From positions 6,469,089-6,533,088 of the forward strand of contig CM018048.1 of the NCBI GenBank assembly GCA_008638375.1: a DNA stretch of 64,000 nucleotides, read 5' to 3'. The translations under genes were made by a program, and so were the position numbers. This stretch comes from Nyssa sinensis. Its lineage: Eukaryota > Streptophyta > Magnoliopsida > Cornales > Nyssaceae. Shown here piece after piece: positions 45,705-56,702 of this stretch (position 1 is its first letter; every line of letters begins with the position of its first letter). The notes beneath the pieces are model-generated. The model was not told the origin of the DNA, did no database searches, and saw only the letters and a list, made by a program, of their open reading frames with translations.

Positions 45705-48700
45705 TATACATGTGTGTGAAAAGGGTGGCGTGTGAGATTGGGAAGTCAAAATATATGAGTGCATCAGTGTATATGCAGGCCAAACAGTGGTGATCAGACT
45801 GGGATGATGTAGAAAGAGAAAGTAGATAGAGAGAGAGAAGTTCGGCCACATGGGTTGTATATATATAAAATATACACCAAGTATGCGTTAGAAGAAGAGA
45901 GGTTGAAGCTAAAGGACTCTAGGGTATTCAGAAGTATAAAACAGAAAGAAAGAAGGAGAAACAAGAAGAAAAAGGTAAGAAAACTCTATAATTTTCATGG
46001 TTCGAATTTGCTGGCTTTTTTTGTATAATTGCCTAAAGCTTAGAGATAATTATATAGGTTTAAAGAGCAAGAAAAATGGTGAATTTAGGAAGAAACCGCA
46101 GCTCATTTGGTTAAGAAACGAGTGAGAAAAACCAATTTAAAGTTTGGAATAAATTTTCGGGTCATTGAGTTTTTGAACGATTTAGCTCGTTTTATGAATT
46201 AGGAATTGTTGCCCATAAGTGCAGCAACTTGTAGGTAAAATTTGGGCTCAAAACAATGGCTAAAAAGCCATGAAAAAGTGAAAATTCAGTTCGCCGGAAA
46301 GTTGGGACAGCTCGCCGGAGCTGGCTGCAACTCCACTTTCCGAGGCCTTCCGGTGGTCCAAATTAAATTCCGAGGGTAGATATGGAAAGCCCATGAAGTG
46401 TAGAAGATGACCCAAGTGGTTGGACGTCGAAACGTCGCCGGAAAAGGACCGCTGTGGCCGGAGAAGACCACCGGCGCATGGCTGCCAGCACGCTAGGCGT
46501 GCTGTGCGTGTTGGCTTTCTTGGGCTTGTGGGCCACGGGTCGGGTCGGGTTGACCCGCCCAGCCACCCATGGGTTGGATCTAAGTATTTTATAATTTTTA
46601 AAATTTTAGAATCATGGAATTGGGGCTGTTAGGACATAGAGATAGCAAATAAAAATTGGATTGAAATTAAGAATAAGGATAGCTTATCCAAGTTTAGATT
46701 TAATCCTTCGTTTGCCTATTCCAAATTGGAATAAGGCTTTGTGAAATTATAAATGTTACCCAAAAGTTATAATAATTATATTATGACCCAAATAATAAAA
46801 TATTCTTTAATTAAATAATTATTTAAATAAGAAAAATTATGAAAATATCCTAAGTTCTAAAACAAGTCAAATGAAGTCCAAATAAAGTAAACAAATAGTG
46901 TATTTGGACTATTTTGGACATTCTGAACCCAATGGTGAGATCTGTTTTACGAGACGAAACTCCAAAAAATAAGACACGTTAAGGTGTAAATTACCAAATT
47001 ACTCCTAACATACCCAAGACCAAATAAAAAGCCGAGAAGGTCTAAATTAACTTTCTTCAACATTCCAGACTCAATAGTAGAGTCCGTTTTATGAGATAAG
47101 ATACTTAAAAATTAACGGTTGAATTTTGATTATAGAGACCCTCGTTAAGGAAGGATTTTTGGAGTTAAGTTTTTGAAATTCAGGTGAGTGTTTCATACCA
47201 TATTAAGGTAGAAACTTTCATTATAAATATAAATATTGAATTCTTTTATGATATATCGACATATGATATCATTTCTTCTTATAGCTTTTGTTTAACAGCT
47301 ATACTGTATACGTTGTGAATAATTTATTGACAACTATATTGTCTTCTTTGACTTAAGAAAATGTGTTGTAAGATACTCAAACGTTATGTGATTTTCTCAC
47401 AAATGTTGAACTGTTTTAACTAAACATCAAATAAAGAACTTTGATTTGAGTAATTGAACTGCTATCGATGATTATTGATTTTGGATATGATTTGGTTATA
47501 ATAGAACACTCTTCTATGATTAGTCACTATCGAATAGGTTGTGATTCTCTGAACCCTTCCCATAGGGTATATTATGGTGAGCCAGTGTTGATACAGCATA
47601 TTGAACTAGTTAGCCTATGATCTCAGTCAGCGAGGGTCTAATTTGCTGGCCATAGAAGTGGAATATATGATTTTGAATATGAGTATTGAATTTGAACTAA
47701 GATTGAATATGATTTATCGAACTATGTTATCGAACTATGACTTATTGAATTATGTTATCAAACTATGAATTATTAAACTATAATTTATCGAACTATGATT
47801 TATTGAACCAAGATTTATTGAACTATGATTTATTGAACTATGTTATTGAACTATGATTTTGATCTATTGAACTATGTTGTAGATTATCGATTTACGATTA
47901 TCATTGAATTGAGATTTATTGAGAGTGAAATTGATACCGTTATTTTGTACTATAATTAAGATAACATATGATATCTGATCATTGACATTTCAGTATTGAA
48001 TTATATAGTAGTTTTGAAACCCTTGATATGTTGTGAAATACTCACGAGCTGGGATACTCACGAGCTGTTGAGCTCATAGGATTTTTATCCAATACATTTT
48101 AGGTGACGATATTGGTAAGGGAATATCGAGTTCAGTCAGGATAGCTGGAGGCTTATAAGTTATGAACTTTTTGTATTAGGATTTGCTAGCCATGATGTAA
48201 TTGCTTTTGGTAATTTTGGACTGTACATCGAATATAGCATCAGCAGGCTTTGAAAAATTACATCATGTACTTTTTGTAATTACTATGGAATGTATAAATG
48301 GATGACTGATGTTGACTTGTGTAATGACGCTTCCGCAATAGAAAAAAAATTTTATTCCGCTGCATTTGATAAGATGGAAATGAAGAAAACATCGTGATCA
48401 TTGAAAAAGGCCTCGGTGGCCAATCACGAACCCCTGATCCGCATGGGCCGGATTTCGGGTCGTGACACCCATCCTATGTGGGACACAAGTTTTTCACAAA
48501 CTCTTGTTACCATGTTCAAGTGTTGATGTTTGGAAACAATTTCTTATTCACTCCTTAATGATTTTGAGTAATCCAATTTATGTTCTTAATCTCATTATGG
48601 AAGAGAACACATTTTCATGTGGACTCACCTCAAATATTGTGTGCGGCTTATTTTATTCTAGCTCAAAGTTTGCTAAATATTTGCTTTAAAAACTCATTTT

Positions 48701-48707
48701 TCTAACA
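44437..48707 (-). repeat. 3' (left) LTR of the minus-strand Copia, split by a solo LTR
   Basis: The LTR sequence runs to 45392, is broken by the 45393-48467 insert and its CCCAT duplication, then resumes with CCTATGTGGGACACAAG to 48707. The right LTR (55,580-55,610, GTGCCTATCTTATATAG) shows the unoccupied site. The low boundary is uncertain by about 40 bases. Confidence 0.75.
45393..48467 (+). mobile_element. Solo LTR, 3.1 kb, same type as 19703-22947
   Basis: It begins TGTAATACCCCGACCCAG and ends CGGGTCGTGACA, with perfect CCCAT duplications (45388-45392 and 48468-48472). The interior contains CCAATGGTGAGATCTGTTTT with ACGAGACG and related blocks, shared with the first solo LTR. No open frame longer than about 70 codons has meaning here. 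The undisturbed counterpart of the target site is visible at about 55.59 kb. Confidence 0.9.
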
Positions 48708-49236
48708 ATCTCGCACATGAATGAAATTGACTAAAAGTAATGCAAATGCTATGTAGATACAGAAAGAGTACAGTTAGAAATTTCCTGTATAGGGAAAGGT
48801 AGCTTGTGTCCTTGAACCTTCTCTTGTGAAATACTATCGGATTTACTAGTTAATCAATGAACATGATGTTTGAACTGTTCAACTGTTTGTATAAACCAAA
48901 ACAATAATAGTCACACTGAATCTTTTCGAACACATTTGGTTCTAATGATTGTGTTCATTGTGGCCCTGAATAATTCTTGATTTCATTAGTGCTTTTAGAG
49001 AATTCAACCTTATCATTCTCATATAACTGGTTCGGTTCATACTTAAATAGGTGATTCTTATTAAGACTATTTTGCTATACCCCACTTGTCTTAATAAGGT
49101 ATAAGAATCATTAAAAGTTTAGCTTATCCTATCAAACATTACAGGAATCATTATTTTTATCATATGAACAAGTAAGAGATTTTATTTCTATAGTGATCTC
49201 GTTGAGTCACATATAATTTGGTTGTCCCTTTAAGCT
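48708..49236 (-). other. 3' internal region of the minus-strand Copia
   Basis: Non-coding remnant between the RNase H end and the 3' LTR. On the minus strand a degenerate PPT (GCGAGAT) precedes the LTR start. Sequence close to the solo-LTR junction (CCAAGCTTAAAGGGACAACC) continues the RNase H tail across the insertion. Confidence 0.55.
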
Positions 49237-49241
49237 TGGAT

Positions 49242-51310
49242 TGTCACGTCCCGAGCCCTAAAGACTTGAGGGTGACCCTGTAAGTCAAGGTCAAGCTAAA
49301 TAAACAATTCTTATACATCTCAAATCACCCTATGATTAGAATATTCTAACTTGAGTTTTCATAACATAAATGTTTATTCACATTTCATACATATAGCCGA
49401 ATAAAGTTTACATAAATACATTCCAAGAGAGTATTCATCATGTGATCTCTTCTCCTAATTAACAAGATGCATGCAAGTTATAAGTTCCAAGGTTCATCCT
49501 TGTACATACACAAAATAAGTTCAAGTTTCGTTGAGGCTTTTAAATATTCTCATAAAAATAAATAGAGACTAAAATGTCTTTTACATTTCCTAAAAAATAA
49601 ACAAAAGGATAAAAGAGAGTCATTCTTCAATCCATGTATTCAAGCGGCCAACTCCTTACTATTACCTGCATCTGGTAGGAGTTAATACAAGAACTTGGTA
49701 GAGTAACTAAATAAAGGGATGAATAAACGGTGACACGTATAGGCATGTGTTGGTGTAGTGTCAAACAAATGTCACCTAACATTTCAAAAAATATCCATCA
49801 TATTTTGCTATGGAATAAAAACATTAATCCAACAATAGTAGCACAATTTAATTCTTACAAAAAGAGGTTTTTTATATTACCATCACCTCGTTCGTCTCAA
49901 TGGTACTACTTTCTACTTCCACTTCTTCCGTAATCCTTCAAAACTACCTAATGGCTCCCAATTAAGTCTAAGTGTTTTTCAGAATACTAACTCGGTGGAA
50001 ACATACGACCATCTGAACAGGGTTACGATTCATAACTGAAGGGAGACACAATCCCAGTCACAAAAATCCCGGGTAACTATCCATGACTTTCCTTTTCTCA
50101 ACTTGTAATCTCTTCATTCATTTCTTCCCTTTTCTCAACCCTTCAAGTACCTAGATTCTCATTCGTTCCTCACAAAGTATTTGTTTAATCTTTCATTCAA
50201 ATCAAAAGTATCCAAAAGAGTAATATCATTCACATCAAAAGGAAAACGTCATATACACAATACAACCAATAATTTCACCATGCAACATCATCACAATAAT
50301 TTAAGCATTTTATCAAGCACTTAGTAGGCATGTCAACTTCCTGCAAGTCAAGAATAATAAGAAAATAATTCTTGAGCATTCAAGTAAATGAATTTTAAGC
50401 CGGGACCATGCATTGAATACATATATCAACATTCTAGACAAGATATATCAAGGGTTAAACATGTAACATTCATCTACAAATCTATATAGCAATTTAAATA
50501 ATTTTTCTACACACTTTTCATATAACATGGTCCGTAGAGAAGTCATAATATGCATGTTTTCTCCCTAATATTCATCATTCACCTAGGTTAGAAGCCCTAC
50601 CTCAAAAAAAGTGTGAATTTGTACGTAGATAGAGAGAAGGATTTTAATTTCAAGCCTCAATCCTTGCTTTCAAAACCTAAGAAATGATTTACACCGTTTA
50701 TTTCACTAAACCAAGCTAGATCTACAAAGAAATGCAAGAAATTTAAAAAAGAAATGAAAAGCCCCAAATTTTACTTTTTGTTCTTGAAGAAATCTTGAAA
50801 TCCTTACTTTTCAATTGGCAAGATTCTTTCTAGAGATGAATCATTGTGGTATGATGTGTTGTTATGGCTTAGAAATTCATGAAAATCCCAAACCCTAATT
50901 TCTCCCTTGGCTTGAAAGAGTTTGGAAGAGAAGAGAAAATGAGATTAGTGCCCATTTTGTTTTTTAGCCTGCAATTTAAAAGTGTTCTGTCGCATACTCG
51001 TTCGAATGAACAAGGCTTTCGTTCGAACAAATGCCTTTGTTCGAATGAGTGTCGAAGGAGTATCAAATGATGATCACAACAGACTTTTGAGTGCTCGTTC
51101 GAATGAATAACTCCTTCGTTCGAACGAATCCCAATCCAAGTTTTTTTTTTTACCTTTTCAATTTATTGCACATGTATCTTCCACCTCTATATTACGCTGT
51201 TTAGATTATTTCCCTCTCATTGTTTTGTCCATGATGTTTATTATCATGCAAAATTAACATTATGCATTATATATTCCTTTATTCATTTTCTAATTTTATG
51301 AAATATTACA
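49242..51310 (-). mobile_element. Solo LTR, 2.1 kb, on the minus strand
   Basis: Read on the minus strand it starts TGTAATATTTCATAAAAT and ends GGGCTCGGGACGTGACA. The flanks are TGGAT (49237-49241) and TAGAT (51311-51315), a 5-bp duplication with one mismatch. It separates the RNase H tail of the host Copia element. Joining the flanks at that site gives a plausible continuous tail, which confirms the insertion. The ends resemble the other two solo LTRs, but the interior differs and includes a TTCGAA cluster at 51.00-51.12 kb. Confidence 0.8.
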
Positions 51311-51383
51311 TAGATCTTTGGATCTCTAGTAAGCTAAGTTGGGTTTCCATTGTGGCGACTCTTATGCATAGGCTTTAAACTCA

Positions 51384-51899
51384 TTCCATTCGATTTACTT
51401 GCTCTCTAGTCAAACATTTTGTGAACAGATTCACTACATTAGATTTTGACCTTATGTACTCAATGGTCATAATGCCATTAGAAAGCAATTGTTTTACGGT
51501 ATTATGTCTTCGACGTAAATGTCGAGACTTACTGTTACACGTATGATTTTGTAGCCCGCCAATTACTGATTGGCTATCGTAATGTATACAAATTGCAGGC
51601 ACATGTTTTGATCACATTATAATAGCTTCTAAGAAACGATAAAGCTACTCAACTTATTTGGTAGCTTTATCTTGTGCAATAAATTCAGATTCCATTGTGA
51701 ATTTGGCAATGCACATTTGTTTAGAAGATTCCCAAGATATCACTCTATCACTAAGTGTAAAGAGATAACTACTTGTAGACTTAAAGTTTTTGGTATTCAA
51801 TATCCAATTTGCATCACAATAGCCTTCAAGCACAACTAGATACCTTGAGTAGTGCAATCCATAGCTTAGGGTATATGTCAAATATCTTAGAATCCTTAC
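51384..51899 (-). pseudogene. RNase H of the minus-strand Copia element
   Basis: Minus-strand frames read [39 protein letters not shown], then after stops PAICIHYDSQSVIGG, SRHLRRRHNTVKQLL and NVVNLFTKCLTREQV. These are the ordered motifs of a Copia RNase H of the Tork/TNT-like type, by my recognition. Several stops and shifts show it is dead. Confidence 0.85.
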
Positions 51900-52143
51900 T
51901 ATTTCCTTGCCTTAGGTTATTTGTGTATCTACTCAATTACTGACAGCATATGTTATGTCAAAACAAATGCAATTTATCACATACATTAGGCTATCAATTA
52001 TTCTTGCATACTTTAATCGAAAGGTGCCCTTACTATTATTCTTAGATAAATATAGATTTACATCTATATGTATTCTCACTAGACTACTATTATATTGATT
52101 AAATTCTTAAGTATTCTCTCAATATAAAGCGATTGAGATAAAA

Positions 52144-52756
52144 CTAGTCTATCCGATGTTCTAGAGTTTTTTTTATCCCTAATATGACATCAATATCACC
52201 TATATCCTTTATATTAAACTTATTGTTCAACATTTTCTTAGTAATTTTAATGACTTCATTGTTGCTATCCATAATGAGCAAATTACCAACATAGTGACAA
52301 TTAATAACATATTTATTTTTATCATCCTTGAGATATACACACTTACTTCTTTCCAATATAGAACTTCAGAATTGGACATTATTTTCTTAAAGCTTTGAAA
52401 TTCTTTTTCTAACAAATAAGTTAGAAAATTTCAACCAAAGATTTTGATGTTCTAACTTTCTTGCTACATCTAGGTGCATCATTATCTTGTTGTTTCTCTT
52501 GGTCTTGCCTACTGTTTTTTGCAGTGTCATGAGTCCTTTTAAGAGAACTTGTCTATTATGTGGTTTTGTAAAGAAATACAAGTTCAAGGAACGGTGTATT
52601 CATTGACTCAATAATAATATTATGAGCATATCCAATGAATATACAATTAACTGTTTTAGATTCTATATAAATTCTTTTAGGAATAGGAATCGACACTTTA
52701 CCCAAATACCTCCACACTTTCAAGTATTTGTAGGAAGGTCTTTGACTTTTCCACAA
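52144..52756 (-). pseudogene. RT and integrase C-terminal remnants of the minus-strand Copia
   Basis: 52756-52556 reads YLKVWRYLGKVSIPIPKR and ESKTVNCIFIGYAHN, the segment following the Copia integrase core. 52356-52144 reads VINCHYVGNLLIMDSNNE and FNIKDIGDIDVILGIKK from RT. The active-site motif appears as YVGN where YVDD is expected, so both aspartates are lost. Most of the N-terminal RT is missing. Confidence 0.75.
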
Positions 52757-52799
52757 TTCATAGGGATCTTATTGGTTTTTTATGAGATATTTAGTTGTG

Positions 52800-53350
52800 A
52801 ATATAATTTGTGGAGAATATAGTTTCTCTCACAATTATGAGGTAATTCAGAACTTATTAAGATAACATTCATCATATCTTTTAAGATTATATTCTTTCAT
52901 TCAACAACACCATTTTGCTAATGTGAATAAGATGTAGTATAATACCATGTTGTGAATAAAACTCACCAAAGATGATTTATATTCACTACCTCTGTAATTT
53001 CTTATCACATTAATCTTCTTATTAAGTTGATTCTCAACGTCATTCTTGTAATGTTAAATATTTCAAAGACCTCATTTTTTTCTCATAATAAGTAAAAATA
53101 ATAATATCTTGTACTATCATCAATAAATGTAAGAAAAATATTTTTTACCACCTCTAGTTCGAACATATCTTCAAATCACAATATTTGAATTAATTCTAGA
53201 AGTCCAATGCTTTTTTCAATAAATTCAAAAATAATTTCTCGTAAACTTTACTACCACACAAGTTTCACATTTGTGATCAGAATCAATTTCAATTTTAGAT
53301 AAATAATCCATATTTGACTAAGCTACACAAAGTGTCATAATTGACATGTC
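52800..53350 (-). pseudogene. GAG-pre-integrase and integrase core remnant
   Basis: Scattered minus-strand frames read LGHVNYDTLCSLVKYG, EIDSDHKCETCVVVKFTRN, HYKNDVENQLNKKINVIRN and YRGSEYKS, in that order. They correspond to the zinc domain and core of a Copia integrase. The usual DRGGEY is YRGSEY here. Many frameshifts are present. Confidence 0.7.
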
Positions 53351-53850
53351 CTAATGTGTCATGCTATACAGGTAAATGCTCAACAATATTCTATATTCGA
53401 GATTTTTCCAGATATCTAGCACATGTAATTAAAGGAAAATATCGGTAAGTATCCTTAATATCACAATATTATTATTAACTAACGATAATAAATTACATAT
53501 ACGAAGAAATGCAATATATTCAAATCAAGCATAACTTAATAGTGGACATCATATTACAAATTCACCAATATTAGACAACAAATTCAAATAAATATTGTTA
53601 CAACATATAGTTGTATATATAATCTATAAAGGAAGGATAAATATTCTTTCTTAGTTAATAATACTATTGCCATACTTTAGATGACTGAAAAATATAATGA
53701 CATATATGTTCTAATTATTATTAGACAGTACAATTGTCACAATATTTATTTTGAAAAAACTCATTTATCTTACACCTTTCGCATACATATTTCTAATCTT
53801 AAAAGTCATTTAATTCGTATTGAACATACTCAATGTTTTATATATGTGTG

Positions 53851-53854
<4 letters not shown>

Positions 53855-53918
<64 letters not shown>
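53855..53918. repeat. (TA)n(CA)n compound microsatellite
   Basis: About 19 TA units followed by about 13 CA units. Confidence 0.9.
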
Positions 53919-54672
53919 GAAAAGACACTAATTTGAATTAAATAGACATAATCTTTTAATTTAATTTAAAGAGACACATTATTTCAATTGAAGAGAGATA
54001 ATAATTTGAATATATGTCTCTTAAGTGAAGAGTTATAACCAATCATTAATTTATCTATATAAACAACATAAATGATATTATTAAGAGTTTAAATAGGTAT
54101 ATAAAAACACTTTCAATTAGAATTCTTTATCTATATAATTAGAATTCTTTCTCTTATTTAAATAACGATATTTTCTTTATCAAAAACTTCCATGGTTAAT
54201 GGATTTGAATCCTTTGTACCTTCCAAAAGATGTACACTTACATAAATAACCTTTTACATATATACTTATATATGTAACTTGTATCCTAAATACACATCAC
54301 ATTTATAAGTAATTTTGAATCAATCAAATTAATTTACTATAACAATTTTTATATTCAAAATCTATTCACATAAAGGTTTTTCAATGAACAACTTTATCAT
54401 AGCTATTAGAATCATTCATTTAATTTCAAATTAATATGAGAATTTCATACTAAAACACCATTGTTTTCTTGCTTTAATTAATAACATAGCAAATTATTCT
54501 CATAGATAAACTCAATCTCATGCCAAGTCTATGTTCATTATTATTGCAGCATATTTACAACTAAATTTAAACAATTAACAGATAGTAAAATACTGATTCT
54601 GAAATTCTATAATAAAAGACTGAAGAATAATATACTATAAAAATAAAATTGAGAATATTGTCTTAAGATTGT

Positions 54673-55742
54673 TGGTATATAATGACAGTTTTACTTCACA
54701 ATATTCCAATCAAATTGGAAACAGAAACTGTTTTTCCGAAAACAAAATCTGTATTTATAATTAAAATTTGCAAAAGCAGAAATACTGAAATAGAATAGTG
54801 GTCTTATAAACCAAGTTCACAGAATATAAACAAATTATATTCTAACTCAAACAAAATTATAAATTGCAAAACAGAAGCAGATTCATTTATAATAATTTTG
54901 TGGTATCGATATAGAAAAGGTTTGACCAAGACTAGCGCTTGACGTTATGTCCTTAAGACAATATTCGTTTTCATACAAGTTCTTCGAGTTGTACAACGAT
55001 TGTTTCTCAAGATACAGTGTTCACACACACTGATGTAGCACTTCAATCTGTGTGCATAGCAAACCAACACAATATTTGTACTCTTTTTTTGACTCTATAG
55101 ATACAAACTAAATACGTGAATGACTCTCTAGAATGAATCAATATATATGCAATGAGGGCATACTAATTTATAAAGCTTGTTATGTCTGTTCAAATAGACA
55201 TAAATCTAAATGGTGCATTTGTTCACGCGAATAAATATAATACTTCAGTTTAAATAGATGCATTCATCGTTGAATAGACGCACTAATCCGAAGGAATGCA
55301 AATGTTCTTTGAATGGGTGTACCAATTCGAAGGGACACATCTTTTCATAGTGACTATTCTGTCAAAATTAAAAAACATAACATTTTAAAAATATAATTTA
55401 AACAAATAAATTTTTTCTAAAAAAATATATATACAACGGGTCAAGCCCAACCCAATTCAACGTGACGACGCGCGTGTGTGGTGAATCTACCATAGGCTAC
55501 GTCTTCTTCCATCCACAAGGCTTGGGTGCCCTTTAGGACCCAAACCATCGTAAGGTGATTGTATATATACTCCCTTAAATCTTTGTGCCTATCTTATATA
55601 GAATACAAACTTTTCACAAACTCTTGTTACCATATTCAAGTGGTGATATTTAGAAACAACTTTTAATTCACTTTTTAATGATTTTGAACAACTTAATTTA
55701 TGCTTTTAATTTCCTTATAAAAGAGAACACATTCCCATGTGG
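54673..55742 (-). repeat. 5' (right) LTR of the minus-strand Copia
   Basis: It aligns with 44437-45392 and 48473 to about 48622. Similarity ends near the CATGTGG at 55736-55742, so roughly 85 bases of the LTR start are missing or replaced compared with the left copy. Confidence 0.7.
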
Positions 55743-56702
55743 CTTTTATTACACATTTCCATGTGGATTCGTGAAGATTGTCCAAGCTCAGCCTATTTAA
55801 TAAAACTGTTTGCTCAAACTCGTCTTGAACCTAAACATAAGCTTGATTAACCCAATCCGTTCCCAACTCAAACTCGATTTCATGTGTATCGGGTTAGCTT
55901 GGGTTGCTCATCTCAATCAGGTTTGAGTTCGGGTTTGCATGGGCTAGGTTAAAACAAATGAAATAGACTGCAAATGATATATGTGTGAAAAAATTAATGG
56001 ATTAGATTAGATGCATATATAATTAAATGTCATGTAAAAAATATATTTTATTACTGGTTTAGGATTGGGTTCGAAAAATCCCATGCCCAAGTTCAAATCG
56101 ATATTAAACTGAGTTTAGAATTAACACTCAACCATGGTTTTTAAGTAAGTTAATGGAAGAAAATAAAAATAAAAATAAAAATAAAAATGATGAGCAGCAA
56201 TGAAAGCATTCTCATTTTTGATTAATGGAGCCTCTTGCCATGTGAGAATCGAAAATTAAAATCTTATTTAAGTAGTATAAGTGTTTTCTTCTTACGTAAT
56301 TAAGATGGAATTGATTTATACTCTTTCTATTCGTCATATTAACTAATAAATAAAAAAATAAAAAAAATTCTTCAACTATATCCATGGACATAAATAGCCT
56401 TAATTAAATTCCTAATTAATAATGCTTAATCTTGATTGTTGAGTTTCAGAATGTAATGTTTTTATTTTTTGCCTAGATTATTGATAATTAGAATTTAAAA
56501 AAAAAACTTAATAAGGTGCTTATAAATGCACAAACCACTTAAAAAAACAAGAAAGAGAAGAAAAGAAAAGAAAAAAAGAATGCAATGCTTTTAACATATA
56601 CAGTACAAACGATAGAAGTCGAATAGACAAAAGAAACAGAGCGTGCCTTTGGTTCTGAAGAGGTCCAAAATTGAGAGAGAAAAATCGGACGGGGGGACGG
56701 CC
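55743..56702. other. AT-rich spacer upstream of the 56.7-kb gene
   Basis: No coding signal; it includes an (AAATA)n-like run near 56,160. The promoter of the downstream gene should lie in the last 200 bases, but no clear TATA box was chosen. Confidence 0.5.

Larger units (their letters stand above)
44437..55742 (-). mobile_element. Ty1/Copia retrotransposon on the minus strand, heavily decayed and interrupted by two solo LTRs
   Basis: Two similar stretches of about 1.1-1.2 kb act as LTRs. The left (3') one is 44437-45392 plus 48473-48707; the right (5') one is 54673 to about 55742. Both contain TGGTATATAATGACA, CAAATTATAAATTGCAAAAC-like and TCTTTGTGCC-type blocks. On the minus strand the left LTR starts TGTTAGAAAAATGAG. 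Between them, minus-strand remnants occur in Copia order: GAG-pre-integrase, integrase, RT, RNase H. Many stops are present. The right LTR seems to lack its first bases. No PBS could be confirmed, nor could a target duplication. Confidence 0.8.

Noticed and set aside
51001..51124. TTCGAA cluster as a heat-shock element array
   Set aside because: A heat-shock element needs GAA and TTC blocks spaced by two bases; here TTC and GAA abut, so the match is imperfect.
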